Shown: one piece after another, positions 35,601-47,146 of the stretch
Numbering within the stretch: the stretch's first letter is position 1
Layout: each line of letters starts with the position of its first letter
Source: Dipylidium caninum
Lineage: Eukaryota; Platyhelminthes; Cestoda; Cyclophyllidea; Dipylidiidae
Direction: 5' to 3'
DNA: 64,000 nucleotides
NCBI GenBank assembly: GCA_017562135.1
Contig: QEYB01000266.1
Location: forward strand, 186,001-250,000
Position numbers and translations under genes: made by a program
Notes under the pieces: generated by a model
Databases searched by the model: none
What the model was told of the DNA's origin: nothing
Seen by the model: the letters and a program-made list of their open reading frames with translations, nothing else

Positions 35601-38600
35601 TGGGAAGGCAGAACGCCTCTTTCGCCTTTCTAGTGTGCCGCCCGCCGACCCGCGGGTCCTAAGAGGAAGCGTTGCGGTGGAGGGAGAACGAGAGTGCTCG
35701 ACCGAAGCGGCCCAGCGGATTGTCTAAAGCAACTCCTGTGAAAATGTCTCCCCAGGTATCGCAGTGGCCACGACTCCCAGGCCAATAATTTGGATGGACG
35801 AATTGTTCTCTTCAGATGACAATGTTTGGTCGCAAACGTGACACAGTTGCGCTGGAATCCACGGGCAACCCGTTGACCATAAAGCGATGAAATATGGATG
35901 ACGAAATGACCCGCTCGGATGGCGTTAGTCACCTATTGCCCGGACAGACGCCGTCCTCCATTTTATGGCCTCTCTTCGTTTAGACAGCACCAGCGGGGAG
36001 GGGAGGGGAAATGATTGACTCGAGCTTTGTGAGCCCCCTAAAAGTCCCATCACCGCGAGACCGGTGCCGATTGGACGGGCGGCAGCCTTCCGCTGTCGTG
36101 CTTCAGCGTCTGGCACAGCGACCTGTCAAATCCCACGCGGCTAATGGTTCTGCGGTTATCCACACTGAGGAGATGTTGTCCATGCTACCCAGGCTTGATT
36201 TCTCGCGTTTGCCTTCAAGATCACAGCTATGGTGCATGCGATCTCGACCCCTCCGACTCGTTCGGTCGGACCGCCTAGGCTAACCACGGCGACATCACAA
36301 CCAGAACGCTACTGCACAGATAGTTGGCTGAGCTTCATAGGTCAGGACATCATAATTAATGGTGGTAACATTTGGGACGCGAAATGAAGATAGGCGAAGG
36401 CGGTCAGGCCGGAGGAAACTTGACCGTATGTGCGGTGAACCATTAAGACAACAATTTGCAGGTTATTTGGCTATTCTGCAGATGGTACATCACAATGTTA
36501 GTGGATTATTCTCAAGGAAAGGATGATCCCTCTGTCCGTGCGCGACTTGTGACACCACGACAGGCGGCCGTTCTGCGGCTAATTTGGTGGACTCAGAGAA
36601 GTCGCCACGCGACAGATGGCCGAGGGCTGCGAGACGCAGTGGAGGCTGCGTCACTTTGCCCGACAGGTCGACGTCTTGTGGCCGGCAGCGCTGCACGTGC
36701 TACTTTTGACCGCCAAGAGGGATTTGAGGGAGGACGGTCACGGTGGAAGTTCGCTGAAGGTTGGTCCAGGCAGACCAAATAACAGGCGACTAGTCACCGT
36801 TGAAGACCTTCCCAGCTCGCGCACAGTTCCATAGGCCCCGACGGTGGAGTCTGGTGGACGCATCCCAGTCTGCGCTAAGGCAGGCTGACCAGTCCTCATG
36901 TGGGTGGAGATGGCGGCTCTTTAAGAAGGCGCAATCGCCGGTCTGCAAAGGGCACGAGTTGTTTTTCACCTCTTCCCCCGTGGGACAAACACGCTCCGTC
37001 TCCATCTCGCCCGCCTGCTTTATCTTTTGCAGTCGCTCTGTGATACACAAGGGAAGAGCACTGCTGATGTGACCCCCTTTGAGCGGATGAAGGTGATAAA
37101 GATGCTTGTGTCCAGCACATCTTGATTCATGCAATAGGAGCAGGAAGTAGTGGCCGTCCTTGGATGTATCTGATGGCCTCTTTTAGCCTGGAAACCGTCG
37201 TAATAAGGAGGAAGGACGGAATCATGGGTGGTCAAGAGGACCGGGTCCTGCGAATTAGCCGTTAAGTACGCCTTGGCAACGTGTAGCAATAAAATCTCCA
37301 CAACTTGGGGTTGAACAACTGGCGTGGCGTCGGTTCCTTCTGCCTCATCGGTGGGAGCCTGGGAGTGCCACCACGTCCACGTTGGACGTACCTTGAGCAG
37401 ACCGTCCAGAGGAATGTAGGAGCAGACGTCGGCTTCGACACGGCACCACTATTTGGTCGCTGACGGGTCTATGATCACGCGCGCTTCGCATTCCGGGTAT
37501 TTCGGCACGGAACTGAGTCGATACGTTTTTGCGCTTACCCGGCTGGGATGGCAGAGCTTGGGCCCCCAGCCTCGAGTTCCTCAGCTGTCGTGTGGTCGTT
37601 ACAATAAAAAGATTACTTAATGTCTAGGATGCTTCTTCACCGCTTCCAAATTCTGCGTGATGTGAAGACCTACGGCAGATCGGCCCCTTGCAGTACGGAA
37701 AATTTGCTACCAGACCACCAGTCGTCCCTGTCGTCGGTGAACCTCACCTCCGCACTTTCCGAAGAAGAGCCCGGGGGGGGGCGGCACTGCATTGCAGCCG
37801 GCCGAAAACGGTCCTTAACCCGCCTCCTGCGTCCATCTGCCTCCCCTTCGCTAAACTTCCCAGGACCCGAAATGCGTATTCGTGTAAACTAACCACCACC
37901 GAACAGTTAAGAGGTGGAGGTGAGCCCGGTGATGTACTGCGCCCAGGAAGTAGTCGGCTGTCAGGTAAAAGCCTGCGCCCCTTTGCCGCTGCTGTCGGCT
38001 TCGGAGTGGGGGTCTCCGGGGGAACAAATAGCCCCTCAGCAAGGACATTTCAGCCTCTATCGACGCGGCCATTTACTCCAGGAAAGTGTTGGAAGACGAG
38101 GCTATCACAGTCACGACTTCTGCCGCTTCGTTCCTCGCCCTCAGAGAGCCACAAGACCAGTTAAGCACGCACACTTCAACGGCGTACCCGACTTACCTCA
38201 ACCATGCTGCCTTAATTCTCGTAGTTGGCCTCACCGCTGGATGGCAAGGGGCAAGGAAGGGCTTCGTCCTGTGCAGTTCACTTTGACGGTCACCGCGTGA
38301 ATACGTCACTGACGGTTCAAATTAGACGCCTCCCTACTTAGCCACCGCTGAATGCGTCCAATGCGGCAATCAGTCGACGAAGGTGGATGATCTCTGCGAC
38401 CTCGAGATTCGCCAGCGCCAGTTATTCACCAGTGAATGGCCGGTGTGGATGGCTGGCTCCTATAGAGTGTAGACTTAAGTTCACGAAGAGTTACATATGT
38501 GGGTCAACTTCCACAGTCGTCGTCCTTACCGCCTCCATGTTATCTAACTTGGGCTGGCGGTCTTCCGCGAGGCCCCTGAACAATTCCCAAATTTCCAGAA

Positions 38601-40463
38601 GGAGGTTTTTTAAACCAATGTCGAGCACTTTTCTCATCAATGGTCCCATCTCCGGACGCCTCCTCAATGTTTCTCCAAGCTTGCTGAGATGCACCATGCT
38701 TTGATTTGAACTAGTACAGGGAAAGTAGACCTAAATCGCGTCGGGGCTAAGCCAGGAAAAATTCTAAGGGATAAGTAAGGAGAACACCGTTAGCATGTAT
38801 AAATAAGAATATCAACACAGGTTACAATACATCAGACGAGAAACACATGCCTGTTTCATGGTTTCCAATTCACTAAATTGGTTTATTCTTTCATGAAACT
38901 CAGTGCCAGTGCAAATCGCATGAGTCGAGCACCAGCTGCAGCTCTCGCCGGCCAGTGGTAGGCTTCCTCTTCTATTCTTGGCCCCCCCCCGAGTACGCAG
39001 AGGGCCTTTCGGTAGGTGAAGCCGAGGTTTTGCCGGCAATCGCACAAGGAACCGACGGATGCAGATCCCGAAGGCCTGACGCTCCGGCTTGAACGACAGT
39101 CCTACTAATGCGCCGACAACGGAACAGTCGCCAGTCAGGACGGGGCTCGACTTAATTCTACACTGAAAACGAATCCTTTTTTGCCTGCAGAACGCCGAGT
39201 TTAGTGTAAATTTGACTACTTTGTGCCGAGTGTTCTGCACAATTTTCGGTGAAGCTGCGCCCGCTTTCCCCGGCCACCAGCGTCTTGCCACCTCGCCCCA
39301 TTCCGCTCGCGTGATCCACCAAATTTTGTGGCCGCGCAACCGTACTCGTGTTCCGCAGCTCAGGTGGTGAACCTCGGTGGAGTGGAGAAACAGAAGTCTC
39401 TGTCGCAGTGGCTGTCTTTTGAGTCCATCATTGGATTCCGTGGTGGTTCCCTTCCGCCTCCACATGTGGCAGTGGTGCACATCGCCGCCAGCAAGTTTGG
39501 TTGACTGGAGGAGGGATTTACATTGAATACCTGGCAATGAGGCAATGGGACGCGGTGATGGCGAGACGCCTTCGGAGAGAGCTTTGGTGGGAGCCGTTTG
39601 AGGACCCCAAAGGCAAGCTGGTGCGGCGTAATCGCCATCCTCCATTCCGTAAAACAACGAGAACAGGACAATCCGCCATTTGGGACCGAATGCGAATGAC
39701 CCCTTGCAAATCAGAGAAGCACCAACTGGACAAATCGTCTTCCCCCGATGCCGACTTATTGGAAATAGGGGCTCACGCCTCACAGACAGGTTCCAACGAG
39801 ATCGGTAGCCGACCGAAGGATTGGGAGCACTTCTATCGCTGCGTCAGAATCATTAGTTGCGGTGACCAGGGCACCGTTTAACGCTCTCTTCCCTTCATCC
39901 GTGAAGGCGGACGCCTCGGTCGGTGAGACAGACTTTCGGGGAGAGAGGGTGGGCGGTCAGCACCTTGAGATTGGGTTTTTTCCACGACTTCCATCCACAT
40001 TTTGGCCATCCTTCCCAAAAGCCAGGGAGCAGTGCCCTGCACGACGCTCTTTTGACTCCATTTAAGCAGAAAGATACGTGCAAATAGGGAAAAATGTCAC
40101 CCGTCGGCGCTTCGCCCACGCGGTGCACTGGCCGCCCAAATGGCGGTCAGGTTTGGCGTCGGGAAGCGTGTCGGTAGCCTGCAACTCCATGACAGTGGAA
40201 CAGTTTTGCCTCGTGGAGCCTCGACTCGGGCACCGAGAGGCTCAACTGGGGAACATTTGCATCAAACAAATGACCATGCGAGCCCATGACCATCCGTCTG
40301 GCAACCGGGGGAGCGCAAATTTTGCCAACTTACTGCTCTCCTCTACACATGGGGGGGGGGGAAAGTTCTGAGGTAAATCGCTTTCATCGGTCCAGGTGGG
40401 GAGGCTTAAAGCATCTCCATAATGGAGCAGTTACATGACACCGACTAAGTTAAAACCGCTCCT
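32667..40463. other. GC-richer stretch without a recognisable gene
   Basis: Several open frames exceed 100 codons (33234-33920 plus, 34543-34986 minus, 38812-39783 minus). Their predicted proteins are rich in Arg, Trp, Cys and Ser and have no family motif, transmembrane pattern or coherent splice sites. I treat them as chance frames helped by the lower AT content. Around 33684-33900 the plus frame (MAPLTYAEFCSLVDEQKNV) is the most protein-like piece. Confidence 0.4.
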
Positions 40464-40469
40464 TTTATT
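40464..40469 (-). terminator. Poly(A) signal of the NOL4-like gene
   Basis: Minus-strand AATAAA (TTTATT on plus), about 85 bases past the NOL4-like stop codon at 40556-40558. Confidence 0.6.
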
Positions 40470-40555
40470 AAATGTGGACATTTAAGATTAAGAAAATGAG
40501 GTATAAACAGGAATTAGGTGATGAATACATCAGAAACAACATCAAACAGGGAAAC

Positions 40556-43513
40556 TCAGGTGGCGGTGGTGGTGGTGGTGGTGGAGGAGGAGGAGGAGGT
40601 GGTGGTGGCGGTGGCGGTGGTGGTGGCAGTGGTGACTGGGTGGTTCACTGAAGGAGTTGCTTTGGAGGACGAGGGGGTGGAGATGATGGTGGGCGTCGAA
40701 CAAACGAGGGAGACATCGGGGAACAGAGGGGTTGCCGTGCCCAGAGGTGGCACAGCAGGCAGACTGCCACCGAAGATGGGGTTCACGATTAGCGGAAGAC
40801 CCGAAGGCTGGAGAAGCGGAGGCGACTGAAGGGGCGAATGCAGGTCGGGCATCGGTGCACCCTTCGACTCGAAAAATGTGGCACTTTGGAGGAGAAAGTT
40901 GGCCGCCAAACGAAGGCAACTGGCGATTATGTAGGCAGACGCATCTGCGGGCGGAGTGAAGAGGGGCGACGGCCAGGTCTGATTCAAATGATGTGATTGT
41001 GACGTTTGTCCAGACGACCCATCCAGTCCCGATGAATTCAGCTTCGAGGGACAAAAACTCTTACATAATATACCATTTTCCCGCCTGCGAATGCATTCAC
41101 CAAAGTTATTTTCATGCTTAAGAAAGTCATCGAGCGTAAAGTAAACACTTTCGCCGAGAGAACAGCATTAAAAGACCAAACTCGGAGGTATTTATGGCTA
41201 AAGTGCCACAACAATTTGTGCACTAAAATGGGTCTGAGGGAAAGAAAGGAAATTGTCGATCCACTTAGGATAAAAATTAATTTGCCTTCGGAGCACACGC
41301 ATATAAATTTATTCACATCTTTACATTACAAATTAACACTCAACGCACGTTTGAAGAGTCTACTTGGGCGACGCTGGAGTCCGATGGTTTCACCTCCTTG
41401 TTCTCCTCAAGGAGCGCCTTCAACGGCATTGCCATCACTGCAGAATTATTCGTCTGAGTTGGCTTCGAGGGTGAAAGGGCACTGGTGGACGGGGACGACA
41501 GGCTGATAGACTCCAGCGGATTCGACTGGGCGCGCTTCGCAGGGGTCGGGGAGGAGGAGGAGGCGGAGGAGGCATTCAAGAATGCGCACTTAGTCGCGTT
41601 CATTCCAGCCTCCAGGCATGAATTCTAGGAGTATTTGGTGCCCGATTTCTTATTAAATTAAATTTATTGCACAAAACATGGCCATGTTATGGATTAACCA
41701 CACAATTGCCCTGCTGTTGGCGTGTGAATCGTCCTTGAAGTATATTAAGTCAACCTTAAGGCCATCGCCAACACGCTGTCCTCCTGCACCACCGCCAAAT
41801 GCCCAACGTCGAGGAAGACGTGGTGACCAGCGCGATGGCACCACTTAGTCGTCTTTAAGCTTTAAGCAGGCATTAAACGCGTTTAGAGTTAAGATTAGTG
41901 GGCAAGGAATGCCAATTACCGGGCGAATGGTGGGCAGCGGCTTGGTGACCATAATGGGCACCGCCGGTGCTCCTGCTGCTGCTGCTGGTGCTGTCGCCAC
42001 CGCCGCCACCGCCGCCACCGGGACGGCATTTAGGTTCTGCCAGTCGTTAATGGATTTTAGAGGTGTCAAACTGGTCGACGGGTTGATCAGCGGCTTCCCG
42101 CGCCTCCGCTCGTTAGCCAAGGCTCGACGCGCAATCCACACGGCGTTGGGGTTGCAGGCGAGGTAACTGGGGCTATGATCGAGGGGATTTGGAGGAAGAC
42201 CCTCGAATGCCGAGGACCGTGGGCTAATCGCATGGGGTTTGGCCAACTTCCGTTCTTCAGCTTTCTTCAAATTCCGTCTATAGAGTTTCAGCTGACCGCG
42301 AATCTTCAGACGAATTTGGCGCTCATTGAAGGCAGGAAACTGACGTCGGCAGGCCGCCTCCAACTGGGCCAGTCGGTGTCGGGGCTGCTGAACGATGGTC
42401 AGACGACGATCCAACAATTCGAGTGCCAGTTGCTTGATGAAAAACTAAAATTTATTAAAATAAGCCCCGACATTAATAAATACCATGCGAATGTATTTGA
42501 CACTGAGAGGTAGCAATTCTATCTTTCACATCGGAAAAGTTAACATGTACAACTGCATTATCTTAAAAAATTCATAAGTTTTGCGGCATTATTTAATGAG
42601 GTGAAATTCCATTCATAAAAAAAGATCATCAGTCGTTTGAGAAAAAGCCTCAGAGTCTCAGTGGTCAGTCGAAAACGAGCGGACGGTCTCAGGCGTGGGG
42701 ACTCACGTTGAGCGCCAGCTCCTGATCGGTCGGTTTGCGCTTCGCAATTTTGCTCCGCGGAGCGCCGATGGCCTCATCCTCGCCGCCGGAGTAGGAGCGT
42801 TTTCTGGCGTTTCCGGTCTGTCGGAAGGAAGGCCGGTACAAGTCAGGGCTACCCGCATAGTCTGCCCATCCCCATAATACGAAAAATGCCTATTAACTTT
42901 GTTGGAGGCTGGAGGAAATCATTTGCAAATGCAACTACGAATCGCCGTTAATATTATGCAATAATTTAGTAAGGCAATAAAATAAATATGATTTAGTTTG
43001 TGAGAGATTCTGTGCGGATGCAGGCATAAAAGTTATGGGGGCTGTCGGACAAAAACAAAGACTCTGTCGGGTTGGTGTGCTTTCCTCCCCCACGGTGTCA
43101 CCGCGCGGACGGCAGGCACATTCGAGGGCGATTAGTTAATAGACGAAGGCCACAATGGAGACAACCCACCCTCAGATCGAGTGCCGACCCAGAGCGTTCT
43201 TCACGTTCCAGCTAAAATGGGGAAAAGTGCCTGCATTTGCAGTTCAAAGGCTACGAAGCGCCCGAGATAATCAATTGCATGTTTTTACTCAGTCATACAA
43301 TTACCCGTAAATCTATCTATGGAGAAAAAAAATATTGTTGACAAATGTCATGTTATTCACTATTTGTTAGCACTTTTTACCAATTATACGGGGAAGCGGA
43401 GAACTCACGGCTCTGAGGGGTTTGGTGAGAACGACAAATGACGAGCCCGAGTTCTCCCTCTTCATCGCGTCCACCAGGAAAGTCTCCGGTTTGATCTCCT
43501 CCTTAGTTGCCAT
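40556..43513 (-). CDS. NOL4/NOL4L-like nuclear protein
   Basis: Five phase-0 exons: 43513-43409, 42817-42707, 42444-41920, 41624-41349, 41059-40556; 1521 bases, 506 residues. ATG 43513 sits in CGCCATGG, a good initiation context. Homology to NOL4 rests on two conserved blocks. The first, split over exons 2 and 3, is TDQELALN/FFIKQLALELLDRRL, then EAACRRQFPAFNERQIRLKI and KLYRRN, matching the NOL4 helical domain around SCRRQFPEYQERARKRIRTYLKS. The second is the C-terminal helix IIASCLRLAANFLLQSATFFES, matching [23 protein letters not shown]. Between them is Ser/Pro/Ala-rich sequence. The protein ends in a poly-Thr/Ser tail encoded by ACC/TCC repeats. If the donor at 41920 (CCG/GTAATT) is not used, exon 3 reads on to a stop at 41845, giving a 271-residue form without the second block. 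NOL4 function is poorly known; a nuclear role is inferred. Confidence 0.75.
40559..40650 (-). repeat. (ACC)n/(TCC)n coding trinucleotide repeat
   Basis: On the plus strand a GGT/GGA/GGC tract; on the minus strand it encodes the Thr/Ser-rich C-terminal tail of the NOL4-like protein. Likely to vary in length. Confidence 0.85.
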
Positions 43514-43788
43514 GGCGAATGGGGCGCGCTCGCCGATACGTCAGCGATCGAGTCTGGGGCAAATGGCCGGCTGCGCAAACACTCCTCGTCTGGGGACGTC
43601 GAATCGATCGATATTTCCTGCTTGTGTGAGACTGCGTGCGTGCGTGTGTGCTCACGCGTACACGAAGTCGTGCCTGCTAGTGGCCAGACGTATCGATTTT
43701 TGCCATTTCTATACTCACTAGAGTAAACACTCGGAGGTGATTGGCTGCTGACATCGACAACAGGCCCATCCCGCAGCACTGACAAATT

Positions 43789-43801
43789 CCCCCCCCCCCC
43801 C
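43789..43801. repeat. Homopolymer C13
   Basis: Run of 13 C residues in non-coding sequence. Such runs are prone to length errors in assembly. Confidence 0.9.
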
Positions 43802-45518
43802 GGCACAAGGCCGCCTCACTTAGGGGCGACTCCCCCCGGGGAAGTATACCGTTTCTTACACAATTAGTTTGGCTTTTTCCGCACTTCTCAAATACGTCTT
43901 TGGCGTTTACAATTCAGATTATTATGGCATTTGGCACCTCATTTGTGCAGCAGCAACTTTACGAAGATGCCAGTTGCGTAAACATGCATTGTTTGCATTT
44001 CGGGAGGTAGTTCACCGACCCACAAGGCGGTGCGAGAGTTGACTCCCCTATCCCCTTCTCACTATGCATTATTCAGAAGAGGACAGAAAACATGCAGACT
44101 GAAGGAGAACTAGCTGAACACCGTTAGCAGGGCAGTGTGCTAAATGAGGATCTTTGCACAGTTGAGTTTTCGAGGTGCACGGCAAGGCCCTTGATAAGGT
44201 GGACGTTGAGGTCTCCTATTTGCTCTTCAGTCGTCAAAATACCAATATTTCCATGAAAGGGGAGGATTATGTACATTTGAAGTAATCGGGTACACCCATA
44301 AAGTACAATGACATCTGCAACGGGATGTGACTAAACACCGCCGCTGTTAGCTTTCAAAGAGTCGAAAGATGCACGCGGCTATGGACCTAGCTTTGTGCCC
44401 AAAAGGCTCATAAGTGATGATCGCAGCGAGGGTAGTCAGTGAGGGTCGAGGCAAGCGCAAGGGGCATGGATGACGACCGAGGAGGACACGAGGAATGCCT
44501 CAGAGCCACGAGGACTCCTACCGCATCACTTAGTCGCGTGTGAGGAGCAAATTCCCTCGACGTGAATGCGGGGGTAAATTGCTACGCCAAGTGTTCTCAC
44601 TGCCCCGAATGGAGGCCGCTGGGGGGAAGGGGGCGGCGACGGGGGGGAGGGAATTGGACTATGTGGCCCTCGGTTGCTGGGCGGCGTCAGCGTCTGCGGT
44701 CCCACGCTCCACTTTCGGTGCGAGCATCGATTCCTCCGCGCCCCGTTAATCGTCCACGTGGAGTGAGCAGACGCAGACCGCTCCACGGCAACCGAAGTGT
44801 CGCCAGCTCCATCTGCGCTGAACGCCATCCGCTCCGCCACTCCGCCCCCTCCCCCTCTCCTCCGGCCCCGACGCCGCAGTGGCCAGACGCGGCGCCTCCA
44901 CCTGTCGTCCCACGCCCAATTTAACTTGACCTTCACAGACACACTCTTCCATCTATTCATAATTCCGAATTTTCACTGCTATCGAAGCTTGGTTGTGTGA
45001 AGCATGCTTTTAAAATGCCTAAATTTTATTTCATCCTACGATTTGTCTTATGATGAAGGTGTTTCACCGCTGAAAGTCCACTTTTCCCATGTGACCACTT
45101 CTCGATGGTTCCACCGTCCTTTAACAGGGTTTTCCGTGTTTACTTGGCACTAGCCGAGCAGGTACTGTTACTGCTCCCCCAGAGGCATTTTTAGCTCATT
45201 CTCCGATGCTCACAAAGTTGTCCCGGCACTATTTGAACTCGTCGATTTGGTAAAGTGAAAGACAAATTATTCGACGGACAAGCTGATGAGATGGAATTGA
45301 AGCTCATCGGATCTTGTGTGGAGGTGTATTTGGTGCTTTCATGCATGTTGCGCGAAACTTGTCGAGGGTGGGCGAGGTAAGTGGAGGTGAGTTGATGTAC
45401 AAGGGCGGTAAGGGGAAACGGCCCGCACCCCACGGAAACTGGGGAGACACACAAACAGGCGGAGTTAATTCTCGGCTAAGAGATGCGGAGACAGTCGCGA
45501 AGTGTGCTGCCGTTTCTG
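43802..45518. other. Spacer between the NOL4-like gene and the 431-residue gene
   Basis: Contains a CpG-rich core at about 44560-44920 with Pro/Arg-rich open frames on both strands that look composition-driven. No gene is assigned. As the upstream neighbour of the leftward NOL4-like gene it may hold its promoter. Confidence 0.4.
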
Positions 45519-47146
45519 TTAATCATTGTCCACATTCCTTTCTGCCTGTCTGTCTCCTTCCTCCACCTTCTCCTCCATTTTCTCCTCCTGACCTTCTAGA
45601 GGCGGCATCGCAATCGGGTAATTGGTGAATTCCCTCGAGTTTTTCAAGATTCCTTTAGCATTGGCATAAAGTTGGATAATGGTCTTTGTCTCGCTCATTT
45701 TATCCTCCACGAAAAGTTCTTCCTCCCCCTCCTCCTCTTCCCCTTCCTCCTCCTCCCCTTCTTCTTCCCCTCCGAACGTCACCACCACAGTTTCCTCTCC
45801 GCCTTCCAGCGCTCCGGCTGTCTCTTCCTCCTCGGCTTCGTCTTCCAAGTCGCCGGAGGTCGCTGTGTCGATGCGGAAGATCCTCGACCTCCCCTCCTCA
45901 CTCGACGTCTTCTTCTTGGTGCTATTCTCCGCCCACACCTTCTTGTATCGTTTGCGATAACGCTTGAAGCAGCACGGATTGCGTGTGTGTCTCGGACACT
46001 TTTGGCGGATAGGCGGCAACTTGGGCATGGCAGACGCCTCTCTAAAAGTTACAGCGAAGCCCTCGCTTTCACATAAGAGGGTCTGCCAAATGGAAAAGCT
46101 GGTAGTAATTGGACCATGTTTAAAGAATTAACTCACAATTATTAACTTTAGTGACATATTTTTGACGAAATCAGACATGAATATACCCTCCGGACTATTT
46201 ATGATGCCTTAAGTTGGCCGAGTGAGAGCCGGTACACGCTGGGGAATGAATCCGACTTAGAGCAAAAGCCTACAAGGTCCTCGTCTGCTGCCTCGCCTCA
46301 CTGCTGGCCACCAGACCGATCTGGTGACAGGCGCAACCGCCCGTCGGACACACAGGCGTCCACACAAACGTACCCGCCCTCGTATTCCGAAGAGGCGCCA
46401 TTGTATTTGTCGTGCGGCCAGAGCCACGGCCTTCGACCACACAACTCCGGTAGTTGCATCCCTTCAAAGTACTCGTCTATAGCATATCGGTTCTTCTTCT
46501 TTGCTATTGCAAATCTTATCACTTCATCCCCTTCACGCTGTCGCGACAACGCCTCCTCGTTGTTCTCCAACTCCTTTTGAATACGCTTGCAAAGCGATTC
46601 CATGAAGACGGGCGAATTCAGCAGCACTGTCTCATGTCCCATTCGGAGTTTCAACTTCTTGGCGTGGGAGAAGGCAATCGGCTGGTCGAAAAGATGGCAA
46701 GCGAGCTGGTCAATTCGGAAGGGCAGCATTGACTTCTCGCGATAGCTCGCCTCCAGCTCGGGGAGTTTGATCTCATGGTCGCGAGTGCGTGGAAGGACGC
46801 CCAGAGATCGACGCTGCTTGTTCGCACTGCCGAAGGGGCTCAGGGAACTGCTGTGCACGGAGGTGGATTCGTGGTACTTCGAGGAGTGCCGACCCCAGAG
46901 CAACCTCCGGTAGTCGAGCGCTGGCAGTGGGTTTCCACGCACACCCTTCTCGTACTGAGCCACCACCTCCGGCGGATACTGTTCCGCGTCAACCTTCAAG
47001 ACAATGCTCGGTGACGTGTCCAGCCGATCCTTGATTTCATCGGCCAAAGGCACCAGGGCCTTGAAGTTCAGCGTCTCATCCAGAGGCACGTAGTCCGTGT
47101 GCCCGAAGGGCATTTGACGCGAGATCTTGTTGAGGTTTTGATTCAT
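45519..47146 (-). CDS. Unrecognised 431-residue protein with acidic C-terminal region
   Basis: Two exons, 47146-46374 and 46041-45519 (1296 bases), joined by GG/GTACGT and CTTTTAG/A; the phase fits (2 + 1). ATG 47146 is the first ATG in the frame. The N-terminal half is soluble and protein-like: MPFGHTDYVPLDETLNFKAL, YPPEVVAQYEKGVRGNPLPA, LPFRIDQLACHLFDQPIAF, RIQKELENNEEALSRQREGD. Near the exon junction is a basic Cys-containing stretch, RHTRNPCCFKRYRKRYKKVW, possibly a nuclear-localisation or nucleic-acid-binding patch. Then comes a strongly acidic run (EEEGEEEEGEEEE) encoded by a TCC-type repeat on the plus strand, and the motif NAKGILKN, which matches the GILK-type protein-phosphatase-1 docking motif found in inhibitor-2. 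I do not recognise the family; PP1 binding is speculation from one short motif. Confidence 0.6.

Noticed and set aside
38812..39783. 323-codon minus-strand open frame
   Set aside because: Arg/Trp/Cys/Ser-rich with no motif or conserved-looking block; no splice context. A frame of this length can arise by chance in GC-richer sequence on six frames.
40542..41054. 170-codon minus frame with a His-rich end
   Set aside because: It is the wrong frame of the NOL4-like last exon; the frame ending in poly-Thr continues the conserved helix and keeps exon phase.
45679..45967. Ser/Pro-rich plus-strand frames
   Set aside because: They are the antisense of the poly-Glu coding run in the 431-residue gene.
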